A stretch of 64,000 bases of DNA from Pseudofrankia sp. DC12. Its GTDB lineage: Bacteria; Actinomycetota; Actinomycetes; Frankiales; Frankiaceae. Below the pieces are notes generated by a model, which saw only the letters and a program-made list of their open reading frames with translations, was not told the DNA's origin and ran no database searches. Below are positions 26,531 through 35,665 of the stretch, in pieces. The DNA is taken from positions 2,949,208 to 3,013,207 of the forward strand of contig NZ_KQ031391.1 in assembly GCF_000966285.1 (NCBI RefSeq), read 5' to 3'. A program made the position numbers and the translations under genes. Within the stretch, counting starts at the first letter, position 1. Every line of letters starts with the position of its first letter.

Positions 26531-27894
26531 ACATCTGTGGCAGGCGCGTCCCCAGCTCCACGACGGTCGACGGTCCGGACAAGACCGATGACGCCGCTCC
26601 GACGAGGCAGTCGGCCAGCGACTTCACGATCGCCGGGCTGACGGCAACGGACCTCGCCCACTCCGACCCCGTGTTCGACGACTACGGCGCCGGCAGCCCG
26701 GTCGTGGCCGCCCGCACGTCGGGGCCCGCGGAGCCGTCGGGGCCCGCGGAGCCGTCAGGGCCCGCGGAGCCGTCAGGGCCCGCGGAGCCGTCAGGGCCCG
26801 AACCGCTCGCCGAACAGTTCACGCAGGCCCTCGGGGAGTACGCCGTCGACAGTGCGAGCCTGCGGGCTCGGGTGCTGACGGCCACGACCGCGGCCCAGCG
26901 CGATCTCGCCGCCGGCAAGCGCGCGGCGGACGCCGCCCGGCGGCGCCCGCGCACCCGGCCGCACTCGACCCGCCCGGCCGGCGGACCGGTCGGCTCCCGT
27001 ACAGCCGGAGCACACCGGGCGGGCCCCGCGCGGCCGCGCCTCGTCACCGCCGGCGCCCTCGCCGCCGTGGTCAGCGTGATCGGGGTCAGCGCGGGCATCG
27101 CGAGCGTGGTGCAGAGCGATTCGAAGCCATCGCGCGTGCTGGTGACGCCGGCGCCGCGCGGCCTGGTCACGCAGCCGGCCGCGCCGCTGCCGGCCCCCGC
27201 GACACCGCCGCCGGACGCGCCCAGTGTCGCGCCGTCGGCCGGCCAGAACCAGTCGGCCGCCAACCCGACAGCCGACAACAGTTCGCCTGGCCGCGCCAGC
27301 ACCAGCCAGCAGCCCGGCACGGGGCCCGGGCGGGGCGGCCAGGTCCCGCCCGGTCAGGCCGACTGGCCGCGCGCCGTGCTCGGCTGGGGGGTCACCTCGT
27401 TTCGCTCCGGCAGCGACCTCGTCCTGCCCGGCCGGAACACGACCGACTGGGTCGTGTTCGGCGACGGCCACGGTGGGGTCGCGGCACGGGCCGCCATCCC
27501 GTTCCAGCTCCTCGACGTCAGCAGGATCGCCGGGGTCGGGTCGGCGCAGCGCGGCTATCCCACGAGCGTGAGCTGGACCTGGGGGACGCCGCGCCCGCAG
27601 GCCAGCCATTCCACCACCCGGCTGCGGATTCCCGGCGGCCGTTCGGCCACGATCACGGCGTACCGCGGCCCGCATGTCGGAAAGCTCTCGCTCTATGTGG
27701 GCGGAGCCGCGAGCCTGCGGGTGAACGTGTCCGCGGCCGGGCTGCAGTCGAGCAGCTTCGCGGTCACGCTGCCAAGCTCGACGGCGGTGGTCACGATTGA
27801 CCTCGGCGGGCTGCCGTACTGGACACCAGCGATGATCAGCATCACTGGCGGAGGCGGAAGCTCGTTCTCCTTCGCGGCCGCCGTCCTCAACTAA
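26527..27894 (+). CDS. Membrane protein coupled to the sigma factor, probable anti-sigma-type partner
   Basis: 455 aa from the GTG at 26527. Residues about 65-95 are a GPAEPS repeat. A cytoplasmic segment follows, with LAEQFTQALGEYAVDSASLRARVLTATTAAQRDLAAG broken by basic runs. One transmembrane helix lies near 178-200 (LVTAGALAAVVSVIGVSAG). A long Pro/Ala linker then leads to an extracytoplasmic domain rich in beta residues (WPRAVLGWGV ... TITAYRGPHVGKLSLYVGG). No zinc-binding anti-sigma HxxxCxxC is seen, so anti-sigma function is inferred only from position and topology. Confidence 0.65.
   Translation: MNICGRRVPSSTTVDGPDKTDDAAPTRQSASDFTIAGLTATDLAHSDPVFDDYGAGSPVVAARTSGPAEPSGPAEPSGPAEPSGPAEPSGPEPLAEQFTQALGEYAVDSASLRARVLTATTAAQRDLAAGKRAADAARRRPRTRPHSTRPAGGPVGSRTAGAHRAGPARPRLVTAGALAAVVSVIGVSAGIASVVQSDSKPSRVLVTPAPRGLVTQPAAPLPAPATPPPDAPSVAPSAGQNQSAANPTADNSSPGRASTSQQPGTGPGRGGQVPPGQADWPRAVLGWGVTSFRSGSDLVLPGRNTTDWVVFGDGHGGVAARAAIPFQLLDVSRIAGVGSAQRGYPTSVSWTWGTPRPQASHSTTRLRIPGGRSATITAYRGPHVGKLSLYVGGAASLRVNVSAAGLQSSSFAVTLPSSTAVVTIDLGGLPYWTPAMISITGGGGSSFSFAAAVLN
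26719..26800 (+). repeat. 18-bp tandem repeat, four units plus a partial
   Basis: Units at 26719, 26737, 26755 and 26773 (TC[GA]GGGCCCGCGGAGCCG) encode SGPAEP. A partial unit ends near 26800. It lies in the cytoplasmic N-terminal part of the sigma-factor partner. Confidence 0.9.
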
Positions 27895-27956
27895 GACCTG
27901 GGCGCGGAGATCCGCGGGTAGCGAGACTGTGACCGCGTGAATGTCGTCAGAACCTC

Positions 27957-28052
27957 GGAGGGGACGGCACGCGAGCCGCGAGCTCCTGCGTGGCGTCCCC
28001 TCCGGGAGTACCGCTGCCGCCCGGGCGGGAAGGGGGGGCCGGGCGGCAGCGG
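27957..28052. terminator. Two consecutive strong hairpins after the sigma-partner gene
   Basis: Stem one pairs 27957-27966 with 27994-28003 (10 bp, perfect). Stem two pairs 28011-28024 with 28039-28052 (14 bp, perfect; CCGCTGCCGCCCGG). They start about 60 bp after the stop at 27894. The rest of the 510-bp gap to 28406 shows no gene. Confidence 0.6.
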
Positions 28053-28405
28053 TTGGGGATGGAAGGTCCGCCTGCCAACGGACGTTCCGATCGCCGGTGC
28101 GGCCAGGCGGGTGCCTGGCGATGCCTATCTGGTTTAGGTGGCCCGCTCGCCCGGCTGGGGGGGGTTAGCGGGGGAACAAGCGGGCCAGAACACCGACCGA
28201 ACCTCCTGGCGCGAACTCCGTTCGGCATTCAGGTAGTAGTTGCTCGAGCGGCCCGCCAGGTTGCCGCCAATGACAAGATTTTTCCCGGCTGGTTCGTCGA
28301 CGCCCTGATGCACGTTCGTCGGCACACCCGGCTGGCGGCCGGCGGCAGGTGAGGCGTGAGCTACCACCACATCCCGCCGGACCGGGTCGGGGGTAGCGTC
28401 AGGGT

Positions 28406-28897
28406 GTGCGCAGGGTGCTCAAGCTGTTCTCGCCAGCGTGGCTGTTGCGTCACCTGCTAGCGCTCGGCCTCATCGCGTTCTTCATCTACATGGGCCGCTG
28501 GCAGTGGACGAAGGGCGAGTCCAGCCACGGCACCCTGCAGAACCTCTTCTACGGCATCGAATGGTGGATCTTCACCGCGTTCGTGCTGTACCTGTGGGGA
28601 AAGATGATCGGCGAGGAGATCCGCCCGAGCCAGCAGAGTCCCGGGCCGGCCGCCGTCGCGGGCGCCGAGCCAGCCGTCACCGCGACCGGCTCAGCGGTGG
28701 CGGGCCTGGTGCCGGTTACCGGCCTGGACGGCGCCACCTCGGCGGTCGCCCGCGCCGACGCCCCGCTGGTCTTCGCCGCCGTCGCCGTACCGGCGTCGCT
28801 CGCTGCGACCCCGCCCGACAACGAGGACCCCGAGGACGAGGATCTCGCCGCGTACAACGACTACCTGGCCACCCTGCGCACCCGCGACTCCGCCTGA
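28406..28897 (+). CDS. Conserved hypothetical membrane protein
   Basis: 163 aa starting at GTG. Two hydrophobic helices (LLRHLLALGLIAFFIYMG at about 13-31 and WWIFTAFVLYLWGKMI at about 52-68) enclose RWQWTKGES...LQNLFYGIEW. This pattern recurs in actinobacterial hypothetical proteins encoded next to DUF3817 genes. The C-terminal half is Ala/Val-rich with an acidic end (DNEDPEDEDLAAYNDYLATL). No function known. A DUF3817 gene follows 84 bp downstream. Confidence 0.7.
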   Translation: MRRVLKLFSPAWLLRHLLALGLIAFFIYMGRWQWTKGESSHGTLQNLFYGIEWWIFTAFVLYLWGKMIGEEIRPSQQSPGPAAVAGAEPAVTATGSAVAGLVPVTGLDGATSAVARADAPLVFAAVAVPASLAATPPDNEDPEDEDLAAYNDYLATLRTRDSA

Positions 28898-28981
28898 GCT
28901 CCAGATGACCCCCGCCTACCAGGCCGCACCCGTCGCTCCCGTCGCACCGGTGCCACCACGACGATCACGCCGGAGAACACG

Positions 28982-29404
28982 ATGACCGCACCCAGCCAGG
29001 ACCCGGCCGCCGTCGCGACCGCGCCGCCCGTGCCCGGCCCGCCGCCGGCCACGCCCAGCCGAGCGGGCGCGGCTCCGGAGGCACTCGCGAAGGCCTACAA
29101 GCCGTACCGGATTCTCGCCTACGTCGTCGGCGTCATCCTCGTCGTACTGGTGCTCGTCGCGGTGCCGCTGAAGTATGCCGCCGGCGTCCCGCAGCTGGTC
29201 CAGACGATCGGCCCGGTCCACGGCGTGCTCTACATCGTCTACCTGCTCGCCACGTTCAACCTGGCGACCAAGGCGAAGTTCTCGCCGGGACGAACGATCC
29301 TGATCATGCTCGCCGGCACGATCCCGTTCGTGTCCTTCGTGGCCGAGCGATCGGTCACCCGCGAACTGAAGCCTCGGCTCACCGGCGCCGTCACCGAGCG
29401 CTGA
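28982..29404 (+). CDS. DUF3817 membrane protein
   Basis: 140 aa. After a Pro/Ala-rich N-terminus, YRILAYVVGVILVVLVLVAVPLKY, GPVHGVLYIVYLLATFNLA and ILIMLAGTIPFVSFVAERSVTRE give three membrane helices and the conserved GPVHG motif of DUF3817. The molecular role is unknown. It is likely co-transcribed with the gene before it. Confidence 0.88.
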   Translation: MTAPSQDPAAVATAPPVPGPPPATPSRAGAAPEALAKAYKPYRILAYVVGVILVVLVLVAVPLKYAAGVPQLVQTIGPVHGVLYIVYLLATFNLATKAKFSPGRTILIMLAGTIPFVSFVAERSVTRELKPRLTGAVTER

Positions 29405-29450
29405 CGGTGCCTGGCCCGTCCAGGCTGCGGCCGAGGTCGTGACGCCGGGC

Positions 29451-30470
29451 TCAGCCGCGCTCAGGCTGGCGACGGTCGGCATCGTCGAGCCCTGGCGCCC
29501 AGGCTGGGCGCGGCACCAGCCGTAGGACGGCCGGCCCAGACGGGCGCGGGCCGCGACGAACCGCCGTCACCGAGATCGAGATCCCCTCGCCGGCCGCCAG
29601 CCGGCGTACCAGCCGGTGCGGCCGGCCACCTCCGCCTGGCTGCGAGCCGCCGGGCTGGTCGGGGGAGAACGACACCTCGGCCAGCCGGCCGTGCGCCCGG
29701 TGGACGTCGGGGAGGCCACCGTCCCCGAACGGAGCGCTCGGCGCCCGGGGGTCCGGCAGCCGCGAGTACGGAACTCCGGGCCGAGGGCCTGCGACAGGCG
29801 CCCGGAACGGGGCCAACAGCTGCGCCGGCTCGGTGCCGAAGGCGACGTGGCGCCCGTCCGACCAGGTCAGCAGGTCGACAGCGAACCGCCCGGTACGGGT
29901 GACCAGCAGCCGGCGCGCCCGCGAGTCCCAGACGAGCACGAGCCGGTCCGGTGGCAGCTGGCGCAGGCAGCGCTCACCGATCGCCCGGTAGGCCGCGGCC
30001 ACGCCCCAGGCCGTGGTGTCCTCGTCCCGTGCCACCCCGCTCGGCTCCGCGACGCTCCCGGGCTCCTGCGGCCCGCCCGGACCGCCCGGACCGCCCAGAC
30101 CGCCCGGACCGCCAGGCCCGCCCGGACCGCCCGGACCGCCCGGACCGCCCAGACCGCCAGGCCCGACCGCCTCGGCCGCGTCGTGGTGGAGGCCCGTGCC
30201 GCCAGGCCGGGCCGCGGGGCAGGGCGGCCAACCGGCGAGCCGCAGGTGGCCGCGGGCCGCGAGCGACACGACCATCAGCCCGCTGTCGTCCACCGCGATC
30301 GGCGGAATCGGGCGGCCCGTGTTTCCGGCGGCGGTGACGACCCCGAAGGGGCCGTCGAGATGGACCCCGCGGGCCGCCGGCAGGCCCAGGGAGGATGAGG
30401 CGAGCATCGCCGTCAGGGTGGACCGGCGGACGTCCGCTCCGTCCAGCCGCAGCAGGCCGCACAGGGTCAC
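29451..30470 (-). CDS. Class II glutamine-amidotransferase-like protein (asparagine-synthase N-domain type) with Gly/Pro repeat
   Basis: 339 aa from the GTG at 30470. The N-terminus reads TLCGLLRLDGADVRRSTLTAML. A later segment (LVLVWDSRARRLLVTRTGRFAVDLL, then HVAFGTEPAQLL) resembles the Ntn glutaminase domain of asparagine synthetases. The nucleophile Cys would be residue 4, not residue 2, so normal Met removal would not expose it. No synthetase (ATP-PPase) domain follows. A collagen-like GGPGGPGG stretch is inserted at about residues 102-134. It could be a degenerate or non-catalytic homologue. The start has GGAGG eight bases upstream. Confidence 0.5.
   Translation of the reverse strand: MTLCGLLRLDGADVRRSTLTAMLASSSLGLPAARGVHLDGPFGVVTAAGNTGRPIPPIAVDDSGLMVVSLAARGHLRLAGWPPCPAARPGGTGLHHDAAEAVGPGGLGGPGGPGGPGGPGGPGGLGGPGGPGGPQEPGSVAEPSGVARDEDTTAWGVAAAYRAIGERCLRQLPPDRLVLVWDSRARRLLVTRTGRFAVDLLTWSDGRHVAFGTEPAQLLAPFRAPVAGPRPGVPYSRLPDPRAPSAPFGDGGLPDVHRAHGRLAEVSFSPDQPGGSQPGGGGRPHRLVRRLAAGEGISISVTAVRRGPRPSGPAVLRLVPRPAWAPGLDDADRRQPERG
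30071..30168 (-). repeat. 9-bp tandem repeat encoding GlyGlyPro
   Basis: About ten units of CCGCCCGGA (with CCCAGA and CCAGGC variants) on the plus strand, read as GGPGGP... in the minus-strand gene. Slippage-prone, so copy number may vary between strains. Confidence 0.85.
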
Positions 30471-30777
30471 GCCCGCTTCCTCCCGTCCGCCATGGCACCG
30501 GCCGCGCGGGCGGCGCAGCAACGAGTGGACGCGCGCCGCGACTACCCAGACGGCCAGGCGACGGCTACCGCGCCGCCATCGGCCCTAGCACATGCTCAGC
30601 GACGGAAAGTAGCAGGTAGTCGGGTCGCCGTCCGGCTCCTTGACCGAATTGAGGTCGCCATTTCCGATCGCGGCGAGCCGGTGAGTCCGTGCCTTCCGGT
30701 GGTCTCCCCCGAGCCAAGATGGTCGCGTCCGGGATAGGACACACAGTGACAACGATGTCACCGAGCAAGGAATCGCC

Positions 30778-32760
30778 ATGACTGTTGCCGCCGCTGTCCC
30801 TTTTCCTCACCTGACGTCGCTCGCGTCCGGGCTGGCGGCAAAAGATCAACTCTCGTCGTCCTGCGGTCCGAGCATCGCCGTCTCCTACCTGCTCGCCTCC
30901 GCGGCCGCGCTGGCGGCGCTCGCCTGCGCCGCCAGAATCCGGCTGACGCCGCGCGGCCGGAGGTCCCAGGCGGTGCGCAACGCAGGCTGGACCGCCACGG
31001 CGGCCGTCGCGGTCGGAGCGGCGGTCTGGTCGACCCAGCTCGCCGGCACCGTCTCCTGCGCGTATGGCGGGACCGCGCTGTTCGACCTGCGCCTGATCGT
31101 CATGAGCGCGCTGGTCGTGCCGCTGGCCACCGGAGCCGGCCTGGCGATCGTCGCGACCAACCCGGCCAGCTCGCGGCGGCTCGTCGCCGGCGGAACCCTG
31201 AGCGGGGCCGGCTGGTCGGCCGCCTCCTTCATGACGATCAACGCGTTGCGGGCCACCGGAACGCTTGGCTACGACGCCGTACTGGCGGTCCTTTCCGTGG
31301 TGATGAACGTGGCCACCGCGACCGTGCTCTGCTGGGTGGCCTTCCGTCCGGGCGAACGGTACCTGCGGGCCCTCGTGGCCGCCATGCTGCTCGGGGCCGC
31401 CATCCGAGGTGGCTACTACACCGCCCTGTCCGCGACCAGAACCATCCCCGACGCGAGGGGCAGCCGGTCGCCGGGACTGGACCCGTTCGCGCTGGGCCTC
31501 GTGACCGCGGCCGGGTCGACGATCGTCCTGATGTTCATCGCGGTCGCGGCCGTGGGCGGCCTCCTGCAGCCCCGCGTCGCCGGATTCGGCACCACGACCC
31601 GGCTCTGGGCCCCCCGCCGCGGCGGGACCGCAGGCGGCCGGCTGACCACCGACGTCGGTCCGGAGGACACCCAGCTCACGCGACGAGACGACGGTCCCGC
31701 GCCTACGGGATCGGAGCCACCGACCACCCCGGCCCGGCTGGCGGGCGCCTCTGCTGGAATCCCGACCGGGCGCCCGTCTGAGGACCTGTCGCCCCGGGCG
31801 CCAACCAGGACCGGCGCGCTGGCGGCCACCCGGGACGCGGCCACCTCGCCGCCCGGACGGGTGCCGGTGCGGGAGCCAGGCGCGCCCCTCGCGCACGCCG
31901 AGCTGACCTTCGAGGAGCTCGCCTACGTCGGTCGGGCCTTCACCGGCTCGGTGGATGACGCCGTCGATCTGCTCGAACTCGACGACGAGGACCCGGCCGA
32001 CGAGCGCGCGGCCCCAGTCCAGGCCGCGATCGACGATGTACCGACCGTCGACCCCGGCGACCTCGCACCTTTCGACGACCTGGGTGGAACGACCGCGGTC
32101 CCGGCGGGCCCGCGTCCGGCCGCGACGCCGGCGCCGGTGAGTCGCGGGCTGCCGGCCGCGGGCCCGCCGGCCCGGACCGCCGGCCCTGATTCCGGCGAAC
32201 TGGTCGCGGTGCTGGTGCCGGCGCTCATTCGGGCCCCGCGGTCCGGGCCGCCAACGACGGGCGAGCAGGCCGACGGGCCGGCCACGACGACGACCCCGGC
32301 AGCCGGCCCCCCGCCGGCCCACCGCCCGGCAGTACTCACCCCAAGCTCGCCCGTCTGGACCGCCCCGCTCCCGGCCGGGGTACCGGCGGGACCGCCAACC
32401 GGGCTGGCAGCCCCGTCGGTACCGCCGATGCCGCTGGTCCCGCCACCGGCGCCCGGGACTGTCGTGCCAGCCGACGAACACGTGGCGCCGTGGCCCGCCG
32501 CCGATCCACTGGGGGTCTCCGTCACGGCCGCCAACGGCCCACGCCACGACGGCACGAACGTGCAGGCGGACGGCTCGTGGACCGGTGGCCAGTTCGGCGG
32601 GGTGGGACCCGCGCCGAGGTGGGCGGTGCCGCTGTGGTTCCCGCCTCCGGCCTGGTGGTTCCTGACGCCGGCCCTGAGCCGGCACACCACGACTCGCGCG
32701 GACGACCCGAGCGCTCCGACCAGGCCACTACGCCTCGCCCAGGCCCACCCCGACCACTGA
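30778..32760 (+). CDS. Polytopic membrane protein resembling a degenerate MHYT sensor domain, with long Pro-rich tail
   Basis: 660 aa. The first 260 residues hold about seven hydrophobic helices with the spacing of MHYT sensors: a repeat of VWSTQLAGTVSCAYGG, GWSAASFMTINALRATG and IRGGYYTALSATR. In true MHYT domains each copy has M-H-Y-T with a metal-binding His; none of these positions is His here. The remaining 400 residues are Pro/Ala/Thr-rich and likely disordered, with an acidic patch (LLELDDEDPADE). The MHYT link is an inference from spacing. Confidence 0.55.
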   Translation: MTVAAAVPFPHLTSLASGLAAKDQLSSSCGPSIAVSYLLASAAALAALACAARIRLTPRGRRSQAVRNAGWTATAAVAVGAAVWSTQLAGTVSCAYGGTALFDLRLIVMSALVVPLATGAGLAIVATNPASSRRLVAGGTLSGAGWSAASFMTINALRATGTLGYDAVLAVLSVVMNVATATVLCWVAFRPGERYLRALVAAMLLGAAIRGGYYTALSATRTIPDARGSRSPGLDPFALGLVTAAGSTIVLMFIAVAAVGGLLQPRVAGFGTTTRLWAPRRGGTAGGRLTTDVGPEDTQLTRRDDGPAPTGSEPPTTPARLAGASAGIPTGRPSEDLSPRAPTRTGALAATRDAATSPPGRVPVREPGAPLAHAELTFEELAYVGRAFTGSVDDAVDLLELDDEDPADERAAPVQAAIDDVPTVDPGDLAPFDDLGGTTAVPAGPRPAATPAPVSRGLPAAGPPARTAGPDSGELVAVLVPALIRAPRSGPPTTGEQADGPATTTTPAAGPPPAHRPAVLTPSSPVWTAPLPAGVPAGPPTGLAAPSVPPMPLVPPPAPGTVVPADEHVAPWPAADPLGVSVTAANGPRHDGTNVQADGSWTGGQFGGVGPAPRWAVPLWFPPPAWWFLTPALSRHTTTRADDPSAPTRPLRLAQAHPDH

Positions 32761-32783
32761 CGAGCGGGCCGGCCGGCGGCAGG

Positions 32784-32960
32784 TCAGGAGGCCTTGCGCG
32801 CCCGGCTGCGGGTCGGTGGCACGAACGAGACGTAGCTCGGGCACTCCGGCAGGTGCTCGTCGAAGCCGGCGAGGTCGGGCCAGTGGCCGTGGCAGCCTCG
32901 GCAGTGCGTCGCCGCCTCGTCGGTCCATCGCTGGTCGCAGCCGCCGCAGCTGGCGGTCAC
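32784..32960 (-). CDS. Small zinc-finger protein, FDxHR-like
   Basis: The conserved part is 58 aa: CGGCDQRW, THCRGCHGHW, then FDEHLPEC. The C-x2-C and C-x2-CH pairs followed by F-D-x-H match the small FDxHR zinc-binding family seen in actinobacterial and phage genomes. The start is uncertain. The frame is open upstream to 33620, but that part has no conserved sequence, so the GTG at 32960 was used. Confidence 0.6.
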   Translation of the reverse strand: MTASCGGCDQRWTDEAATHCRGCHGHWPDLAGFDEHLPECPSYVSFVPPTRSRARKAS

Positions 32961-33688
32961 CGGGACGTGCTTGGTGCGGCCCGGCTGGCCGAGGCCGCGC
33001 AGCGGCACGGGCAACGTCTGCTGGACGCCAGCCACGCGACGCGCCGGCCGGCCGGCGCTCACAGCGACCGTCCTGGCTGCTGACTCCCGATAACCCGCAG
33101 CCGAGGCTGACTGGGCCGGCGGGGACGCGACCGGCGGCGCTGACACCAGTGATGCGGACGAAGGGGACCGGCGGGCAGGCACCGGGCCATCCTGTCGCAC
33201 GGCTGCTCGACGGTCACGTGGCCCCCTCCCACTTCGGCCGCTTCGGCCGCCCCCATCGTGCCGGATCTCCGATATTTGGTCATATGTCGGCCAGGTGAGC
33301 GGAAGATCCGGCCGTCTTGATGCCTCCATCGGGCCCGCACCGGCCAGCCCAACCGTCGGACCATGGGCTTCGCCTGGGCCGCAGCACGAATGGCGCGATG
33401 TTACGTAGCCGGACCAACCCGTCCGGACGGACCGCCGGGACATCCGGGGTGAGCAACACCACGGGCTCACGCGAGGGTTCCGCGATCTCGCCGAGAGTCC
33501 GGACCACTCCCCCCGCCGACCTGCCGGCGGTGCCGCTGGACGACCGATTCGGACAACCCGCGGCGAAGTCACCGAACGGCACCGGGCACGATCGCAGGGC
33601 AGACTGCCACCAGGCGTCACGGCTTGGTCTCTTCTGCCCCAGAAGGCGGACGACCACCGGCGTTCGCGGCGCTACGAGCGGGAGAGTG
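32961..33688. other. Intergenic, no gene recognised
   Basis: About 730 bp between the zinc-finger gene and the ABC transporter. Both flanking genes point away from it, so it holds their promoters. Open frames here lack family resemblance. Confidence 0.35.
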
Positions 33689-34807
33689 ATGATCGACGCG
33701 CGTGGGCTGACCAAGCGTTACAGCCGCACGCTCGCGGTCGACGACCTGTCGTTCACCGTGCGGTCCGGCCGGGTGACCGGCTTCCTCGGACCGAACGGCG
33801 CGGGCAAGTCGACCACCATGCGGATGATCCTCGGGCTCGACCGCCCGACCGCAGGCGAGGTCCGCATCGGCCGCAGGCGCTACGCGGAGCTGGCCGACCC
33901 GATGCGCCACGTCGGTGCCCTGCTCGACGCGAAATGGGTCCATCCGAACCGGTCCGCCCGCGCCCACCTACGCTGGCTGGCCGCCGCCAACCGGCTGCCC
34001 GATCGACGGGTCGACGAGGTCCTCGACATCGTCGGGCTCACCGACGTCGCCCACCGCCGGGCCGGCGGCTACTCGCTGGGCATGGCGCAGCGGCTCGGCA
34101 TCGCCGGCGCGCTGCTGGGCGATCCCGAGGTCATGTTGTTCGACGAGCCGGTGAACGGCCTCGACCCGGAGGGCATCCTCTGGATCCGGCGGCTCATGCA
34201 CCGGCTGGCCGGCGAGGGCCGGACGGTGTTCGTCTCCAGCCACCTGCTGTCCGAGATGGCACTGACCGCGAAGGATCTCGTCGTCATCGGTCGGGGCCGG
34301 CTGATCGCGCAGACCACCACGACCGCGTTCACCGAACAGGCGTCCGGCGCGACGGTCCGGGTTCGCGGGCCGCAGCCACACCAGCTGCGGGCGGTGCTCT
34401 CCGCCGGTGGGCTGGCGGTCGAGGAGGTACCGGCGTCCGACGCGGGCCCCGCCGCGTTCGCCATACGCGGTGTGACCACCGAGAAGGTCGGCGAACTCGC
34501 CGGCGCGGCCGGCCTCGTCCTGCACGAGCTCGCCGTCCAGCGCGGCTCGCTGGAGGAGGCGTTCCTCCAGCTGACCAGCCGGGACGTCGAGTACCGCGCC
34601 GGCGATCGTCCGGACCACCCGCGCGGGTTCGGCGACGACGGCGGGACGGGGACCGCCGCGGACGCGGCCCCGCCCGGTTACGCGGCCCCGCCCGACTACC
34701 CGGACCCGCCCCACTACCCGGACCCCCCGGCATACCCGCAGCCGAGCGCCTACCCCGAACCGACGGGCGGACCGGCCTGGGAGGCGGATACCTCATGGTC
34801 AGCCTGA
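33689..34807 (+). CDS. ABC transporter ATP-binding protein (ABC-2 export type)
   Basis: Energises export by the membrane partner encoded next. Walker A is GPNGAGKST (about residues 37-45), the signature is YSLGMAQRLGIAGALL, Walker B is VMLFDEPVNGLDPEG, and the H-loop is VFVSSHLLSEM. The C-terminal 60 residues are an unusual Tyr/Pro repeat (PPDYPDPPHYPDPPAYP). The start is ATG 33689 (an in-frame GTG directly precedes it), with GGGAGAG upstream. The 3' end overlaps the permease start by 13 bp. The substrate is unknown; DrrA-like drug or lipid export is possible. Confidence 0.92.
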   Translation: MIDARGLTKRYSRTLAVDDLSFTVRSGRVTGFLGPNGAGKSTTMRMILGLDRPTAGEVRIGRRRYAELADPMRHVGALLDAKWVHPNRSARAHLRWLAAANRLPDRRVDEVLDIVGLTDVAHRRAGGYSLGMAQRLGIAGALLGDPEVMLFDEPVNGLDPEGILWIRRLMHRLAGEGRTVFVSSHLLSEMALTAKDLVVIGRGRLIAQTTTTAFTEQASGATVRVRGPQPHQLRAVLSAGGLAVEEVPASDAGPAAFAIRGVTTEKVGELAGAAGLVLHELAVQRGSLEEAFLQLTSRDVEYRAGDRPDHPRGFGDDGGTGTAADAAPPGYAAPPDYPDPPHYPDPPAYPQPSAYPEPTGGPAWEADTSWSA

Positions 34808-35562
34808 CACTGCTGCGGGTCGAGCGGATCAAGCTGTTCTCGACCCGGTCGCCCTGGTGGTGCCTGGCGATCGCCACCACCGCGACCATCGGGCTGTCCC
34901 TGCTGGTGGCCGCCACGGTCACCAAGGACGACCTGTCGACCTTCACGCCGGCCTCGACCCAGTTCGCCGGCAAGTTCGGTTCGATCATCATGATGGTGAT
35001 GGCCGTCATGTCGGTCACGACCGAGTACCGGTTCAGCACGATCCGGGTGACCTTCCTCGCGTTCCCGCGCCGCACCGACGCCCTGCTCGCCAAAGCCGCC
35101 GTCGTCGCCGGGCTCGCCGGGCTGGCGGGTGAGATCGCCGCCATCGGCTCCTGGGCGGCGTCGGTGCTGCTCCGGCCAGACGCCCCGCTGGCGCTGCGCT
35201 ATGCGAGGGACTTCCGGATCGTCCTCGGAAGCGGTCTGGTGTACGCGATCGCTGCGGTGATCGCCGTGGCGGCGGGCCTGCTCATCCGGCACTCCGCCGG
35301 CGCGATCGCCACCGTGGTGATCTGGAACCTGCTGCTGGAGGACCTGCTGCCGGTCATCCCCCGGATCGGGTCGCACGTCCAGCACTGGCTGCCGTTCACC
35401 GCCGCCACCAACTTCCTGTACGACGGCCAGCCACTCGGCACGGACGCGGCGCTAGAGGAGCACATGCCGCTGGGCCCGTGGGGCTCGCTCGCGTACTTCG
35501 CCGCCTTCGCCGCCGCGCTGCTGGCCGTGGGCATCATCGTGGCCAGGCGCCGAGACGCCTAG
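34795..35562 (+). CDS. ABC-2 type permease
   Basis: 255 aa with six predicted membrane helices. The first is WWCLAIATTATIGLSLLVAATV, then FGSIIMMVMAVMSVTTEYRF carries the TEYR motif typical of ABC-2 permeases with ABC partners of this type, and the last is YFAAFAAALLAVGIIVARRR. Starts at ATG 34795 within the ATPase gene, with GGGAGG upstream, so the two are translationally coupled. Confidence 0.9.
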   Translation: MVSLTLLRVERIKLFSTRSPWWCLAIATTATIGLSLLVAATVTKDDLSTFTPASTQFAGKFGSIIMMVMAVMSVTTEYRFSTIRVTFLAFPRRTDALLAKAAVVAGLAGLAGEIAAIGSWAASVLLRPDAPLALRYARDFRIVLGSGLVYAIAAVIAVAAGLLIRHSAGAIATVVIWNLLLEDLLPVIPRIGSHVQHWLPFTAATNFLYDGQPLGTDAALEEHMPLGPWGSLAYFAAFAAALLAVGIIVARRRDA

Positions 35563-35665
35563 GCGCCGCGCCTCCCAACTGGCACCCGTCCTCTCATGCG
35601 CCGTGGCGGCGGAACATGGAGTCGGCACCGCCAGACCGCCACGCGGCCTGAGCCGACGTGGTCGG

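Noticed and set aside
30565-32685. Minus-strand open frame across the MHYT-like gene
   Set aside because: Shadow; the plus strand has clear membrane helices.
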